Origin: an uncultured Dehalococcoidia bacterium
GTDB lineage: Bacteria > Chloroflexota > Dehalococcoidia > Lucifugimonadales > UBA3495
Direction: 5' to 3'
Length of the DNA: 64,000 bases
Assembly: GCA_951812625.1 (NCBI GenBank)
Contig: CATOSP010000002.1
Coordinates: 1,342,880 to 1,406,879 of the forward strand
Every line of letters begins with the position of its first letter. Positions within the stretch are counted from its first letter, which is position 1. A program made the position numbers and the translations under genes. This document shows, one piece after another, positions 7,338 through 16,345 of this stretch. The notes under the pieces are model-generated. The model was given only the letters and a program-made list of their open reading frames with translations, was not told the origin of the DNA and searched no databases.

Positions 7338-8537
7338 ATGTCCGCTGGAGCCCTGGAAGGGGTGAAGGTGCTTGACCTCACCCACCATATCGCCGGACCG
7401 TGGTGCACCAAGCTGATGGCCGACTATGGGGCCGAAGTCCTCAAGGTGGAGAGGCCCGGAGGAGACCCCGCCCGCCGGATGCCACCCTTCTTTCACGATG
7501 AGGTGGACGCCGAGAAGAGCCTCCTTTTCCATTATCTGAACACCAACAAGCGGGGCGTGACACTGAACCTGAAGGACCGGCGGGGCGTCCGGATGCTGAA
7601 GGAGTTGGCGGCGGACGCCGATATCCTGGTCGAGAACTTTTCCCCGAGGGTTATGCCGTCATTGGGGCTGGACTTCTCCGCAATGCACGAGACCAACCCG
7701 GCGCTGGTGATGGTTTCGATCTCCAATTTCGGACAGACCGGCCCCTACCGGGACTACCGAGCTACCGACATCGTTGAATACGCGCTGGGCGGGTTGATGT
7801 ACATTTTCGGGGCATACGACCGCGAACCGCTCAAACATGCCCTGCACCAGGCCCAATTCAAGGCAGGCACGGATGCCGCATCTGCTTCATTGATAGCCTT
7901 CTATCATCAACAACTCAGCGGACAGGGCCAGCAGGTAGACGTGTCAATACACGAGTGCGTGGCCTCGGGTCTGCGGGATGTGGTGAACAACTTCACCTAT
8001 ACCGGGGCGGTGCGGCGGCGGCAGCCCAACCACAGCGGGGACCTGACCCGGGTGCGCGCAACGTCAGACGGCTATATCCTGCCGAACCCGGGAGTCTCGG
8101 CAGGCATCAACTGGCAGCTCGTGGTTGACCATATGGGTGTGCCGCAACTGGACGACGAGAAGTTTTCCAGCGCCTCCGCCCGCCTGGTGAACGCCGAGGA
8201 ACTGGGTGAGATACTGGACACACACTTCCGTACGCAGCAGAAGGCTGAGGTGTTCCACGACGCCCACCGCCAGCGCTTTATCTACGGCATGATCCAGTCG
8301 CCGGAGGACGCCCTGTCCGATCCCCAGTTTGAGGCGCGCGGGTTCTTCGTAGACGTGGACCACCCGGCCACGGGCGTGGTCAAACATCCGGGGCCTCCTT
8401 TTCTGATGAACGGCACCCCCTGGCAGGTCCGTCGACCTGCCCCGACCCTGGGCCAGGACAATCAAGAGGTGCTCGGCCAACAACTGGGCAACAGCGATGG
8501 CGAACTTTCCCTCATGAGGGCTCTGGGAGTAATCTGA
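7338..8537 (+). CDS. class III (CaiB/BaiF) CoA-transferase, subunit A type, catalytic Asp replaced by Gln
   Basis: 399 residues, usual family length. N-terminal hallmark GVKVLDLTHHIAGPWCTKLM and KVERPGGDP are CoA-binding fold features; GQGQQVDVS is also typical. Family III transferases use an Asp about 22 residues before the TG.GQ..DVS motif to form an acyl anhydride. Here the aligned position (D...AG pattern) is Gln173 (QFKAG; codon 7854-7856). The next gene overlaps its stop (ATGA at 8534-8537 region) and keeps the Asp. So this is likely the non-catalytic or CoA-binding half of a heteromer, like BbsEF or SmtAB, which are known two-subunit class III enzymes. A paralog with the same Gln is at 24443-25849. 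The Gln assignment rests on manual alignment. Confidence 0.85.
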   Translation: MSAGALEGVKVLDLTHHIAGPWCTKLMADYGAEVLKVERPGGDPARRMPPFFHDEVDAEKSLLFHYLNTNKRGVTLNLKDRRGVRMLKELAADADILVENFSPRVMPSLGLDFSAMHETNPALVMVSISNFGQTGPYRDYRATDIVEYALGGLMYIFGAYDREPLKHALHQAQFKAGTDAASASLIAFYHQQLSGQGQQVDVSIHECVASGLRDVVNNFTYTGAVRRRQPNHSGDLTRVRATSDGYILPNPGVSAGINWQLVVDHMGVPQLDDEKFSSASARLVNAEELGEILDTHFRTQQKAEVFHDAHRQRFIYGMIQSPEDALSDPQFEARGFFVDVDHPATGVVKHPGPPFLMNGTPWQVRRPAPTLGQDNQEVLGQQLGNSDGELSLMRALGVI

Positions 8538-9961
8538 TGACTGATAACGTCGCCCCAAACCGCCTTGCCGGCCGGGGAGCGGCGGACAGGACCCGTCCCA
8601 CTATGGCAGGACCTCTGGCTGGCGTCCGAATCATAGAGATGGGGCAGCTCATAGCCATACCCTGGGCCATGAAAATGCTGGCGGACATGGGCGCACAGGT
8701 AATCCGATTCGAGTCCTGCCAGCGCATGGAAGGTTACCGGGGAGACTCCCTTTATAAGAACGACGTCGAGGGGGAGACCTGGAACCGGGGCGCAAACTTC
8801 TACGAGCACAACCGGAACAAGCTTGGAATCACCCTGGACCTGAGCAAGGCGCAGGGGCTGGACATACTCCGGGAGCTAATCGCGGTTGCCGACGTTTTCG
8901 CGGAGAACTTTACTCCGAGGGTCATCAAGAATTTCAAGCTGGAGTACGAGGACCTGCGGAGCATCAAGCCGGACATCATCATGGTCTCGTCCACCGGCTA
9001 CGGTTATACCGGGCCGTGGGCCAACTACGGGGCCACGGGTCCCGCTACCGAGGGAGCATCTGGGCTGGCCTACATGACGGGCTACGTGGACGGTCCGCCA
9101 GTGCTGCCAGAGATTCCGTACACCGACTACACGGCCGGGGAGCACACAGTCTTCGCGGTGATGGCCGCGCTGGTACACCGATTCCGTACTGGCAATGGAC
9201 AGTTCGTAGACGTGTCCCAAACGCAAACCGCGGCCGTCACGGTGCCGGAAGCCCTGATGGACTATGCCGCCAACAAGCGAATCGAGCCAAGAATGGGAAA
9301 CGGCCACTCCAGCATGGCCCCCCACGGATGCTATCCATGCCAAGGTGATGACCGGTGGATCACCATCGCGGTAGAGAACGATTCGCAGTGGCAGTCGCTG
9401 TGCCGGGTGATGGGACAGGACGAATGGGCTGGCGACTCCCGGTTTGCCGATGCCCTGAGCCGGTGGCGAAACCGCAGGGAACTGGACGAGCTTCTTGGGA
9501 AGGTTACCGCCGAATGGGACGCAATCCGGCTGACGCATGAACTCCAGGCAGCAGGCGTAGCGGCGGGTGCGGTCCTGGATGCGAAGGACATGCTCTTCAA
9601 CCCTCACCTGAAAGAGCGGGGTTTCTACGAGGTGATCTCACACCACCCCAGCACCGGGATGCCGCCGCTGCCCTATGCCAGCCGCCCCTGGAAACTGTCG
9701 CTGACGCCCTCCGTGGACCGGACAGCCGGGCCTCTCATGGGGGAGCACAACAGGCTAGTGCTGTCGGACCTGCTGGGTCACACTGTGGACGAACTGGCGG
9801 GCTGGGAAGAAGAGGGGATCATCGGGTACGCCCCGACCAACCCGCGAGCGGTGCAACGCCCCTCGCTGGACGAGCAGGTGCGCCAAGGCAGAATGCAACG
9901 CTATGAGACGGACTTCGAGGAGCAGGTGGCCAAGGCGTATCCACCACCGCAGGCGGGGTAG
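8537..9961 (+). CDS. class III (CaiB/BaiF) CoA-transferase, subunit B type, with catalytic Asp
   Basis: 474 residues; somewhat long owing to a 20-residue N-terminal extension, an insertion near residues 62-90 (with ETWNRG) and a C-terminal tail. Hallmarks: GVRIIEMGQLIAIPWAMKML, VDVSQ, and PHGCYPCQGDDRWITIA. The catalytic Asp is Asp197 in DYTAG, placed exactly like the family nucleophile. Its ATG overlaps the preceding stop codon (ATGA), so translation is coupled with subunit A and a heteromer is likely. The CoA-transfer substrates are unknown. The pairing resembles the second pair at 24443-27147, whose B member shares the inserted WNR motif and the APH..Y.C.GDDRW motif. Confidence 0.87.
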   Translation: MTDNVAPNRLAGRGAADRTRPTMAGPLAGVRIIEMGQLIAIPWAMKMLADMGAQVIRFESCQRMEGYRGDSLYKNDVEGETWNRGANFYEHNRNKLGITLDLSKAQGLDILRELIAVADVFAENFTPRVIKNFKLEYEDLRSIKPDIIMVSSTGYGYTGPWANYGATGPATEGASGLAYMTGYVDGPPVLPEIPYTDYTAGEHTVFAVMAALVHRFRTGNGQFVDVSQTQTAAVTVPEALMDYAANKRIEPRMGNGHSSMAPHGCYPCQGDDRWITIAVENDSQWQSLCRVMGQDEWAGDSRFADALSRWRNRRELDELLGKVTAEWDAIRLTHELQAAGVAAGAVLDAKDMLFNPHLKERGFYEVISHHPSTGMPPLPYASRPWKLSLTPSVDRTAGPLMGEHNRLVLSDLLGHTVDELAGWEEEGIIGYAPTNPRAVQRPSLDEQVRQGRMQRYETDFEEQVAKAYPPPQAG

Positions 9962-9996
9962 ACGGCTCACCCGTTTGGCCCCTGCCCTTGCTGTTG

Positions 9997-10590
9997 CTAC
10001 AGGCCCCGACCAGCCTCGTATGCCGCGATCTTGTCCTCGTGCTGTAGAGTCAGGCCGATGTCGTCCAGCCCGTTGATGAGGTTGTGCCTGCGGGCCGGGT
10101 CAACCTCGAAGGTTATGGAAATCTCCTCGTCCTCGTCCCACAGGCGCTGACCGACCAAGTCGACGGTCAGGTTGACGCCCGGCTTGGAAAGGGCTTTGTC
10201 CATCACCTGCCGGACCTGATCCTCGCTGAGGCGCAGGGGGAGCAGGCCGTTCTTGAAGCAGTTGTTGAAGAAGATGTCCGCGAAGCTTGGCGCGATGATG
10301 CATTTTATCCCGTAGTCGCGCAATGCCCAGGGGGCGTGTTCGCGGGAGGAGCCGCAACCGAAGTTATGGCCCGCGACGAGCACCTTCGCTGGGCTATAAT
10401 CCGGCTGGTTCAGGACGAAATCAGGCCTGGGGCTGCCGTCCTCATTGTAGCGCCAGCGGGAGAACAAGGCGTCCTCGAACCCGCTGCTGGCGATGCTTTT
10501 CAAGTGGAATGCCGGGATGATCTGGTCGGTATCGACATTAACCCGATCAAGGGGAGCTACGACGCCTTTGAGCTCGGTGAAGGGGTCCAT
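9997..10590 (-). CDS. leuD: 3-isopropylmalate dehydratase small subunit
   Basis: 197 residues from ATG at 10590, which has GAGAGGAAG upstream; a longer frame reaches 10653 but its N-terminal part has no family similarity. Family hallmarks are MDPFTELKGVVAPL at the start, DTDQIIPAFHLK, the loop NFGCGSSREHAPWAL and APSFADIFFNNCFKNGLLP. With LeuC it isomerises 2- to 3-isopropylmalate in leucine synthesis. It is the last gene of a minus-strand operon: leuC, two Uma2 genes, leuD, the last gap being 41 bp. The insertion of Uma2 genes between leuC and leuD is unusual. The call is secure. Confidence 0.95.
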   Translation of the reverse strand: MDPFTELKGVVAPLDRVNVDTDQIIPAFHLKSIASSGFEDALFSRWRYNEDGSPRPDFVLNQPDYSPAKVLVAGHNFGCGSSREHAPWALRDYGIKCIIAPSFADIFFNNCFKNGLLPLRLSEDQVRQVMDKALSKPGVNLTVDLVGQRLWDEDEEISITFEVDPARRHNLINGLDDIGLTLQHEDKIAAYEAGRGL

Positions 10591-10631
10591 ATTCTTCCTC
10601 TCTTGTTGATTATCAGGGTTCCCCGGACGGA

Positions 10632-11258
10632 TTACCCGCCCACGGGCCGCCAAATGTCACGAAGATCCAGGGTGAGGCCGGGCAACTCCGGCTCACAAGA
10701 GACGGTGTCCGGTTGATCAAGGATAGCTACAGGTTGGCCGGGGCGGTACACATGGACGCACTGTTGCGCCGGGTCTACGAGGAGTCCCAGCCGGACGCCG
10801 TTTTCAATGTACTCGTCCATCTTCTCCTGCACGTAGACCAGGGAGTCCGTCCGTGAACGGAGTTCGATGACGAAGTCGGGACAGATGGGGGCAAACCTTG
10901 CCTGCTCCGCTGGCTCGAGGGCGTTCCATCGTTCCCGAAGAATCCAACATGCGTCGGGGGCCTTCATGGAGCCGTTAGGCAAGGTGAATCCAGCGGAGGC
11001 GCTGAAGGCGAGGCCCGTGCCATCTATGTCGGCCCAGTTTGCCACTTGGAGGAAAAGCCTGCCTTCCTTCCAAGCCGTGTCTGAATGCGCTGGAGGCATG
11101 ATGATCAGTTCCCTGCTGGCGGTCATCTCGAATCTGAGGTCGCCGTTGTTGCAGCAGAAGGTGACGAACTCGTCATCGGTCATGCTGATGGCGCTGAAGT
11201 CGAGCACCAACATGCAGGGCAGGGTTGATGCCGTCCCGGGAACCGGCTTGGTGGTCAT
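10632..11258 (-). CDS. Uma2 family endonuclease (DUF820), copy 2
   Basis: 208 residues from ATG 11258; this start overlaps the stop of the preceding Uma2 gene by ATGA (11255-11258), and aligns with the start of that paralog (MTTKPVPGTAST versus MTIKPVPGTAST). Uma2 proteins have a PD-(D/E)XK nuclease-like fold. Visible residues: APDACW, CPDFVIELRS (Asp and Glu) and VQEKMDEYIENGVRLG, where the Lys of EKM is the likely third. The fold's function in vivo is poorly known. The two genes are clearly a tandem duplication. Located inside a leuC-leuD operon with leuD 41 bp downstream, so translation may be coupled with the leucine genes. Confidence 0.85.
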   Translation of the reverse strand: MTTKPVPGTASTLPCMLVLDFSAISMTDDEFVTFCCNNGDLRFEMTASRELIIMPPAHSDTAWKEGRLFLQVANWADIDGTGLAFSASAGFTLPNGSMKAPDACWILRERWNALEPAEQARFAPICPDFVIELRSRTDSLVYVQEKMDEYIENGVRLGLLVDPAQQCVHVYRPGQPVAILDQPDTVSCEPELPGLTLDLRDIWRPVGG

Positions 11259-11869
11259 CCCCATATCTCCCGCAGGTCGAGAGTAAATCCGGGCAACTCC
11301 GGGTCGCCTGAGACGGTTGCCGGGTCTTCCAGCACCTCGACGGCTTTGCCGGGACGGTAAATGTAGACGTGCCGTTGCCTTGGGTCGATCAGCCATCCAA
11401 GCCGGACTCCGTTCTCGACGTACTCTTCCATTTTGCACTGCAAGTCGGTTGGGTTATCCGAGGGCGAGCGAAGCTCTATCACGAAGTCAGGGCAGACAGG
11501 TGCGAACCTCTCTTGTTCTTCTGAGGTCAAAGTTTGCCAGCGTGATAGCAATACCCAAGAGGCATCCGGAGAGAACACTGACCCATTTGGCAATGTGAAT
11601 CCGGTGGATGAGTCGAAGGTCTGTCCAGTCCCGTCCTGCCGCGACCATACGAACAGGAATCCGTTCAAATCGCTATTGCGTCCACCCGTTCTCGAACCCG
11701 TAGGCGGCATAATGATCAACTCCCTCTTCGCCGTGAGCTCCAAGCGAAAGTCCCCATTGTCGGAGCACAGCTTGAGGAACTGCTCTTCCGTCATGTCAAG
11801 GGCGCGGATGTCCAGCGTTAGCCTGTACGGCAGAGTTGATGCGGTTCCAGGGACTGGTTTGATGGTCAT
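11255..11869 (-). CDS. Uma2 family endonuclease (DUF820), copy 1
   Basis: 204 residues starting at ATG 11869, only 2 bp after the leuC stop (11872-11874); a longer frame into leuC is an overlap artefact. Domain as for copy 2: MTEEQFLKLCSDNGDFRLEL, LIIMPPTGSRTGGRN, SPDASW, CPDFVIELRSPSDNP and LQCKMEEYVENGVRLGWLID. The Asp/Glu/Lys set of PD-(D/E)XK nucleases is present. It is tandem with copy 2 through a 4-bp overlap. Cognate role unknown; the linkage to leuC/leuD implies co-expression. Confidence 0.85.
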   Translation of the reverse strand: MTIKPVPGTASTLPYRLTLDIRALDMTEEQFLKLCSDNGDFRLELTAKRELIIMPPTGSRTGGRNSDLNGFLFVWSRQDGTGQTFDSSTGFTLPNGSVFSPDASWVLLSRWQTLTSEEQERFAPVCPDFVIELRSPSDNPTDLQCKMEEYVENGVRLGWLIDPRQRHVYIYRPGKAVEVLEDPATVSGDPELPGFTLDLREIWG

Positions 11870-11871
11870 GG

Positions 11872-13278
11872 CTACAGGTCTCGCACGTCCACGAAATGAC
11901 CTGCTATGGCTGCCGCCGCCGCCATTGCAGGGCTGACCAGGTGGGTGCGACCCCCAGGGCCCTGGCGGCCTTCGAAATTGCGGTTGGAGGTGGAGGCGCA
12001 GCGCTGGCCGGGGTCGAGGATGTCGGGATTCATTCCCAGGCACATGGAGCATCCGGCGACACGCCAGTCCAGTCCAGCCTCTTTGAAGACCTCGTCGAGG
12101 CCCTCTTCTTCGGCTTCTTTCTTGATCTTGGCGGAGCCTGGGACGACCATCGCGTATACGTCGGGGTGAACCTTGCGGCCCTTGACCACCTCGGCGGCAG
12201 CCCGCAGGTCCTCAAGCCTGGCGTTGGTACATGCGCCGAGGAATATTCGGTCGATCTTGATGTCCTGCAGGGGAGTGCCAGGTTGCAGGTCCATGTACTC
12301 CAGAGCCCGGGACGCGGACTCCTGTTCGGCGGGATCGTCAAAGGAGGCCGGGTCGGGCACACGCCCGGAGATTGGGGCGACCATTCCGGGGTTGGTACCC
12401 CAGGTCACGAAGGGTTCGAGGTCCGGGGCGTTGATGATCACGGTCTTGTCGTAGACGGCACCGGGGTCAGTTGCGAGTCCCCGCCACCGCTCGACGGCGG
12501 CTTCAAAATCCGCGCCATGGGGGGCGAACTGGCGGCCCCGGAGGTATTCGAAGGTGGTGTCGTCAGGGGCAATCATGCCGGCCCGAGCCCCCGCTTCGAT
12601 GCTCATGTTGCACACCGTCATGCGTCCGTCCATCGACAGGGAACGGATGGCTTCGCCAGTGTACTCGATAACGTGGCCGGTGCCGCCGTTAATGCCGATG
12701 CGCCCGATGATGCCAAGGATGATGTCCTTGGCCGTGACGCCCGGCGGCAGGGAGCCGTCGACCCTGACTTCCATCGTGTTAGGCCTGAACTGGCGCAAGG
12801 TCTGGGTGGCCAGCACATGCTCGACCTCGGAGGTGCCGATGCCGATTGCGAATGCACCCAGTGCGCCATGGGTGGAGGTATGGCTGTCGCCGCAGACCAC
12901 GGTCTTTCCAGGCTGGGTGTATCCCAGGTCGGGCCCGATGATGTGGACGATGCCCTGGAGCGGGCTGAAGCGGTCGTAGAGGGTGACGCCGAACTCCTCA
13001 CAGTTACGGGAGAGGGCGTCCAACTGGGCCTGGGAAATCTCGTCGGTGATTGGTATGGACAAGTCCCAGGTAGGTGTGTTGTGGTCGGCGGTGGCGACCG
13101 TGAGGTCGGTGCGGCGCACGCCCCGGCCGGCCATGCGGAGGCCGTCAAACGCCTGGGCCGAGGTTACCTCGTGGACCAGGTGAAGGTCGATGTATATGAG
13201 GGCCGGTTCCCCCGGCTCCTCGTGGACTACGTGGGCGTCCCAGATTTTTTCGAACAGTGTTTTCGCGGGCATCTGCAT
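11872..13278 (-). CDS. leuC: 3-isopropylmalate dehydratase large subunit
   Basis: 468 residues, usual length. Aconitase-like enzyme carrying a [4Fe-4S] cluster; ligands are in [13 protein letters not shown] and [11 protein letters not shown]. Also seen are [20 protein letters not shown] and [15 protein letters not shown]. Two in-frame ATGs lie close (13278 and 13272); AAGGGA sits better spaced for the one at 13272. The gene is first in a minus-strand operon with two Uma2 genes and leuD, 2 bp before the first Uma2. An extended -10 promoter candidate lies at 13374-13382. The call is secure. Confidence 0.95.
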   Translation of the reverse strand: MQMPAKTLFEKIWDAHVVHEEPGEPALIYIDLHLVHEVTSAQAFDGLRMAGRGVRRTDLTVATADHNTPTWDLSIPITDEISQAQLDALSRNCEEFGVTLYDRFSPLQGIVHIIGPDLGYTQPGKTVVCGDSHTSTHGALGAFAIGIGTSEVEHVLATQTLRQFRPNTMEVRVDGSLPPGVTAKDIILGIIGRIGINGGTGHVIEYTGEAIRSLSMDGRMTVCNMSIEAGARAGMIAPDDTTFEYLRGRQFAPHGADFEAAVERWRGLATDPGAVYDKTVIINAPDLEPFVTWGTNPGMVAPISGRVPDPASFDDPAEQESASRALEYMDLQPGTPLQDIKIDRIFLGACTNARLEDLRAAAEVVKGRKVHPDVYAMVVPGSAKIKKEAEEEGLDEVFKEAGLDWRVAGCSMCLGMNPDILDPGQRCASTSNRNFEGRQGPGGRTHLVSPAMAAAAAIAGHFVDVRDL

Positions 13279-13665
13279 TCCCTTCCGTTAGTTTCGGCCA
13301 CGGCTTCCAATTTCAGAAGGGCACCGCCGGGCGGCGGCCATGCCCAACTGCGAAGGCCGTGCGGTCGGGACACATTATAACATCGCCGCCACGACCCTAC
13401 GCCTGTGGCTGCGGGTGTCTGCGCGCACCCGAGGAGACGGAGAACGCAAGGACGAGAGCTGATGTTGACCTGCATCTTCAGGGTGTTGACAGGCAGGTCG
13501 AGTATACCCGCGGAGTGACGAAAAACGATGGGCGGACGGCGCACTTTCATAAATGATGGTAAACTTACGGAGTCCCATAGGCCATGTGAACGCCCGTCCG
13601 CAATGCGTCTGAGGGCGAGTGGCGGGACCATCCAGTTACGAGATGACTTGCGGAGGGAACAGGCC
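13279..13665. other. 387-bp divergent intergenic region (leuC / aminopeptidase)
   Basis: Holds a minus-strand promoter candidate for leuC (13374-13382). A GC-rich hairpin at 13319-13345 (GGGCA ... TGCCC around CCGCC/GGCGG) would lie in the leuC leader RNA and could act in regulation, although no T tract follows. No leucine-rich leader peptide or T-box is visible. On the plus strand, ribosome site GGAGGGAAC is 8 nt upstream of the aminopeptidase start at 13666; no clear -35/-10 pair was found for it. Confidence 0.5.
13374..13382 (-). promoter_or_regulatory. extended -10 promoter candidate for leuC operon
   Basis: The minus strand reads TGT-TATAAT (13374-13382), a perfect -10 with extended TGn, about 100 bp upstream of leuC. 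No good -35 sits 17 bp further. Extended -10 promoters can work with a weak -35. Confidence 0.4.
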
Positions 13666-16260
13666 ATGACCACGTCCGAGGCGGTTGTGCTGCCAACCTC
13701 GGTACTCCCCAAGAAGTACCGGATCACACTGAAACCCGACCTAACCAACTTTACCTTCGACGGCAGCGAAAGCGTCGATGTCGCCGTGGTTGAGCCGACG
13801 TCGGAGATCATGCTGAACTCAGTTGAGCTTGAGATTGCGTCGGCGACTCTCCGACAGAACGGGGCGTCTACGACGGCGGGCTCCGTCATCTTCGACGAAG
13901 ACCGACAGACCGTGACGCTGGGCTTCCCCAACACCATTCCGGCGGGGGACGCCACGCTGGACATCAATTTCACCGGGATACTGAATGACAGGCTGCACGG
14001 GTTCTACCGCAGCGAGTACACGAACCCGGAGGGGGAGCAGAGTTTCCTGGCCACGACACAGTTCGAGGCCACGGATGCGAGACGGGCCTTCCCCTGCTGG
14101 GACGAACCGGCGCACAAAGCCAGTTTCGAGGTTACGCTGGTCATCCCGGAGGAGCTGGTAGCCGTCTCCAATACTCCAGTGGTCGAGGAGTCACGACCGG
14201 AGCCGGGAGTGAAGTCGCTAAGGTTCGGCGAGACGCCTGTTATGTCAACCTACCTTCTCGCGTTCGTGGTGGGGGACCTGGTCGGGATAGAAGAGCAGGC
14301 CAACGAACAAACGACGGTCGGCGTCTGGACCACGAGGGGCAAGGAAGACCAGGGCCAGTTCGCGCTGGACACATCGGTCAAGCTGCTTTCCTTCTTCAAT
14401 GATTACTTCGGGATTCCGTACCCTCTGGAGAAGCTGGACCATATTGCGATCCCGGACTTCGCCGCAGGGGCGATGGAGAACTGGGGCGCGATCACCTACA
14501 GGGAGACAGCCCTGCTGGTAGACGAGGCGAACTCTTCGGCGGGCACCCGGCAGCGGGTAGCCGAGGTGGTGGCTCATGAGATGGCCCACATGTGGTTCGG
14601 CGACCTGGTGACGATGGCCTGGTGGGACGATCTCTGGCTGAACGAGAGCTTCGCATCCTGGATGGGCAGCAAGGCGGTTGACTGGCTGTTCCCGGAATGG
14701 GATATGTGGACCCAGTTCGTGAACATGGACACCAACCGGGCACTGAGCCTGGACGGGCTGAAGAACTCTCACCCCATCGAGCAGGAAGTCAAGGACCCAG
14801 CCGAGGTGAGCCAGCTTTTCGACGCCATCAGCTACTCCAAGGGGGCGTCGGTATTGCGGATGCTGGAGCAGTTCCTTGGGCCTGAGACCTTCCAGCGAGG
14901 GCTGCAAGGTTACATATCGGCGCACCTGTACAGCAATGCCCGGACCGAAGACCTGTGGTCAGCCCTGGAAACAGCGTCGGGCCAGCCGGTTACGTCGATC
15001 ATGGACTCGTGGACCAAGCAGATGGGGTACCCGGTGGTGCGGGTGGAATCTTCCCGGAGCGGCGACAACGTGGAACTGACGCTGCACCAGGAGAGGTTCG
15101 TATACGACAGGCTTGAGGAAGAGACGGCCCTTGAACCAGAGGTCTGGCAGGTGCCGGTGGGCGTTTCGTCAGGCGGCGGACCGGGGTCAACCGCGATGGT
15201 TATGGATGGCCGCCAGGGCAACCTCAGGGTAGCCGCTCCCCAAGCACCGGAGTCGGACTGGTTCAAGGTCAACCCCGACCAGACGGGTTTCTTCCGTGTC
15301 AACTACTCCCAAGAGGACTGGGAGCGGCTTGTCCCGGCCATCCGGCAGCGGAGTATTCCGGCCACCGACCGGCTGGGTATCCAGAACGACGCCTATGCCC
15401 TGTCCAGGGCGGGCTTGCTGCCGGTCAGCCAGTTCCTGTCGCTGGCAAGCGCTTACATCAATGAGGACGACGCTTCGGTGTGGAGCGACCTGGCGAGCAA
15501 CCTCCACGACGTCAACTCCATGCTGGCTGATGAGCCCAGCCATGAGTCCTTCCAGCGGTTTGCCCGGGAACTGATAGGACCGGCGGCGCGGCGTTCCGGG
15601 TGGGAACCCAGGGAGGGAGAGGGCCACATGGACGCCCTGCTCCGGACCACGGTGTTGAGCCAGGCGGGTAGTTACGGCGACGGCGAAGTGCTGTCCCAGG
15701 CAATGGACCTGTTTCACGTGTTCCTGGAAGACCGGGAGAAGGTACACCCGGACCTGCGGGGCGTAGTGTTCTCACTGGCTGGACACGCCGGGGATGAGAC
15801 CACCTACAGGCAGCTCTGGGAACTGGAGAACCGGGCTGCGCTCCAGGAAGAGAAGATGCGGTTGTTGCTTGGCCTCTCCAGGTTTTCCCAGCCTGAACTG
15901 CTGACGGAGACGCTGGAACGGTCGATTACATCGGACGTGCGTTCACAGGACACCATCAGCGTGGTGACTGCGGTCGCGGCGAACGTGAAAGGCAGAGACC
16001 TGGCCTGGCAGTTCGTGAAGGATAACTGGGCCGAGTTTGACCGGCGGTACGGCGGCGGCGGGTTCGGGCTGATGCGGCTGGTGTCGGTCTGCGGACACTT
16101 CAACGATGAGGCAAGGATAGAGGAGATCGAGGAATTCTTCAGGGAGCATCCGGCCCCCGCCGGGGAACGGACGATCCGGCAGTCGATTGAACGGGTACGG
16201 CTCAACAGCCGCTGGCTGGACCGGAACCGGGCGGCGGTGGCGGACTGGTTCGGAAACTGA
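13666..16260 (+). CDS. M1 family metallo-aminopeptidase
   Basis: 864 residues from ATG 13666 (GGAGGGAAC upstream); the frame extends to 13528 but without family similarity. Zinc aminopeptidase of the M1 family: GAMEN exopeptidase motif at 268-272, zinc motif HEMAHMW at 304-310 with NESFA 19 residues later supplying the third ligand Glu, then FDAISYSKGASVLRMLEQFL and the catalytic Tyr region. The C-terminal half is the helical ERAP1-like domain. It removes N-terminal residues from peptides. No signal peptide; likely cytosolic. The metH gene follows by 85 bp on the same strand. Confident call. Confidence 0.93.
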   Translation: MTTSEAVVLPTSVLPKKYRITLKPDLTNFTFDGSESVDVAVVEPTSEIMLNSVELEIASATLRQNGASTTAGSVIFDEDRQTVTLGFPNTIPAGDATLDINFTGILNDRLHGFYRSEYTNPEGEQSFLATTQFEATDARRAFPCWDEPAHKASFEVTLVIPEELVAVSNTPVVEESRPEPGVKSLRFGETPVMSTYLLAFVVGDLVGIEEQANEQTTVGVWTTRGKEDQGQFALDTSVKLLSFFNDYFGIPYPLEKLDHIAIPDFAAGAMENWGAITYRETALLVDEANSSAGTRQRVAEVVAHEMAHMWFGDLVTMAWWDDLWLNESFASWMGSKAVDWLFPEWDMWTQFVNMDTNRALSLDGLKNSHPIEQEVKDPAEVSQLFDAISYSKGASVLRMLEQFLGPETFQRGLQGYISAHLYSNARTEDLWSALETASGQPVTSIMDSWTKQMGYPVVRVESSRSGDNVELTLHQERFVYDRLEEETALEPEVWQVPVGVSSGGGPGSTAMVMDGRQGNLRVAAPQAPESDWFKVNPDQTGFFRVNYSQEDWERLVPAIRQRSIPATDRLGIQNDAYALSRAGLLPVSQFLSLASAYINEDDASVWSDLASNLHDVNSMLADEPSHESFQRFARELIGPAARRSGWEPREGEGHMDALLRTTVLSQAGSYGDGEVLSQAMDLFHVFLEDREKVHPDLRGVVFSLAGHAGDETTYRQLWELENRAALQEEKMRLLLGLSRFSQPELLTETLERSITSDVRSQDTISVVTAVAANVKGRDLAWQFVKDNWAEFDRRYGGGGFGLMRLVSVCGHFNDEARIEEIEEFFREHPAPAGERTIRQSIERVRLNSRWLDRNRAAVADWFGN

Positions 16261-16345
16261 TCTATGTGGACCACGGTGCCGGTGGTGGCTACATCTTGCA
16301 TGGATTGGGGGTGGGGCGGCAAATCCTATCAATGGCAACGGTAAT

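Noticed and set aside
11896..13380. Long plus-strand frame opposite leuC
   Set aside because: leuC is certain on the minus strand; the frame has no ribosome site or recognisable domain.
13279..13380. Leucine attenuator (leader peptide or T-box) for leuC
   Set aside because: No run of Leu codons and no T-box sequence; only an unclassified GC-rich hairpin.
16261..16345. Cobalamin riboswitch before metH
   Set aside because: Only 85 bp lie between the aminopeptidase stop and the start, too short; no B12 box seen.
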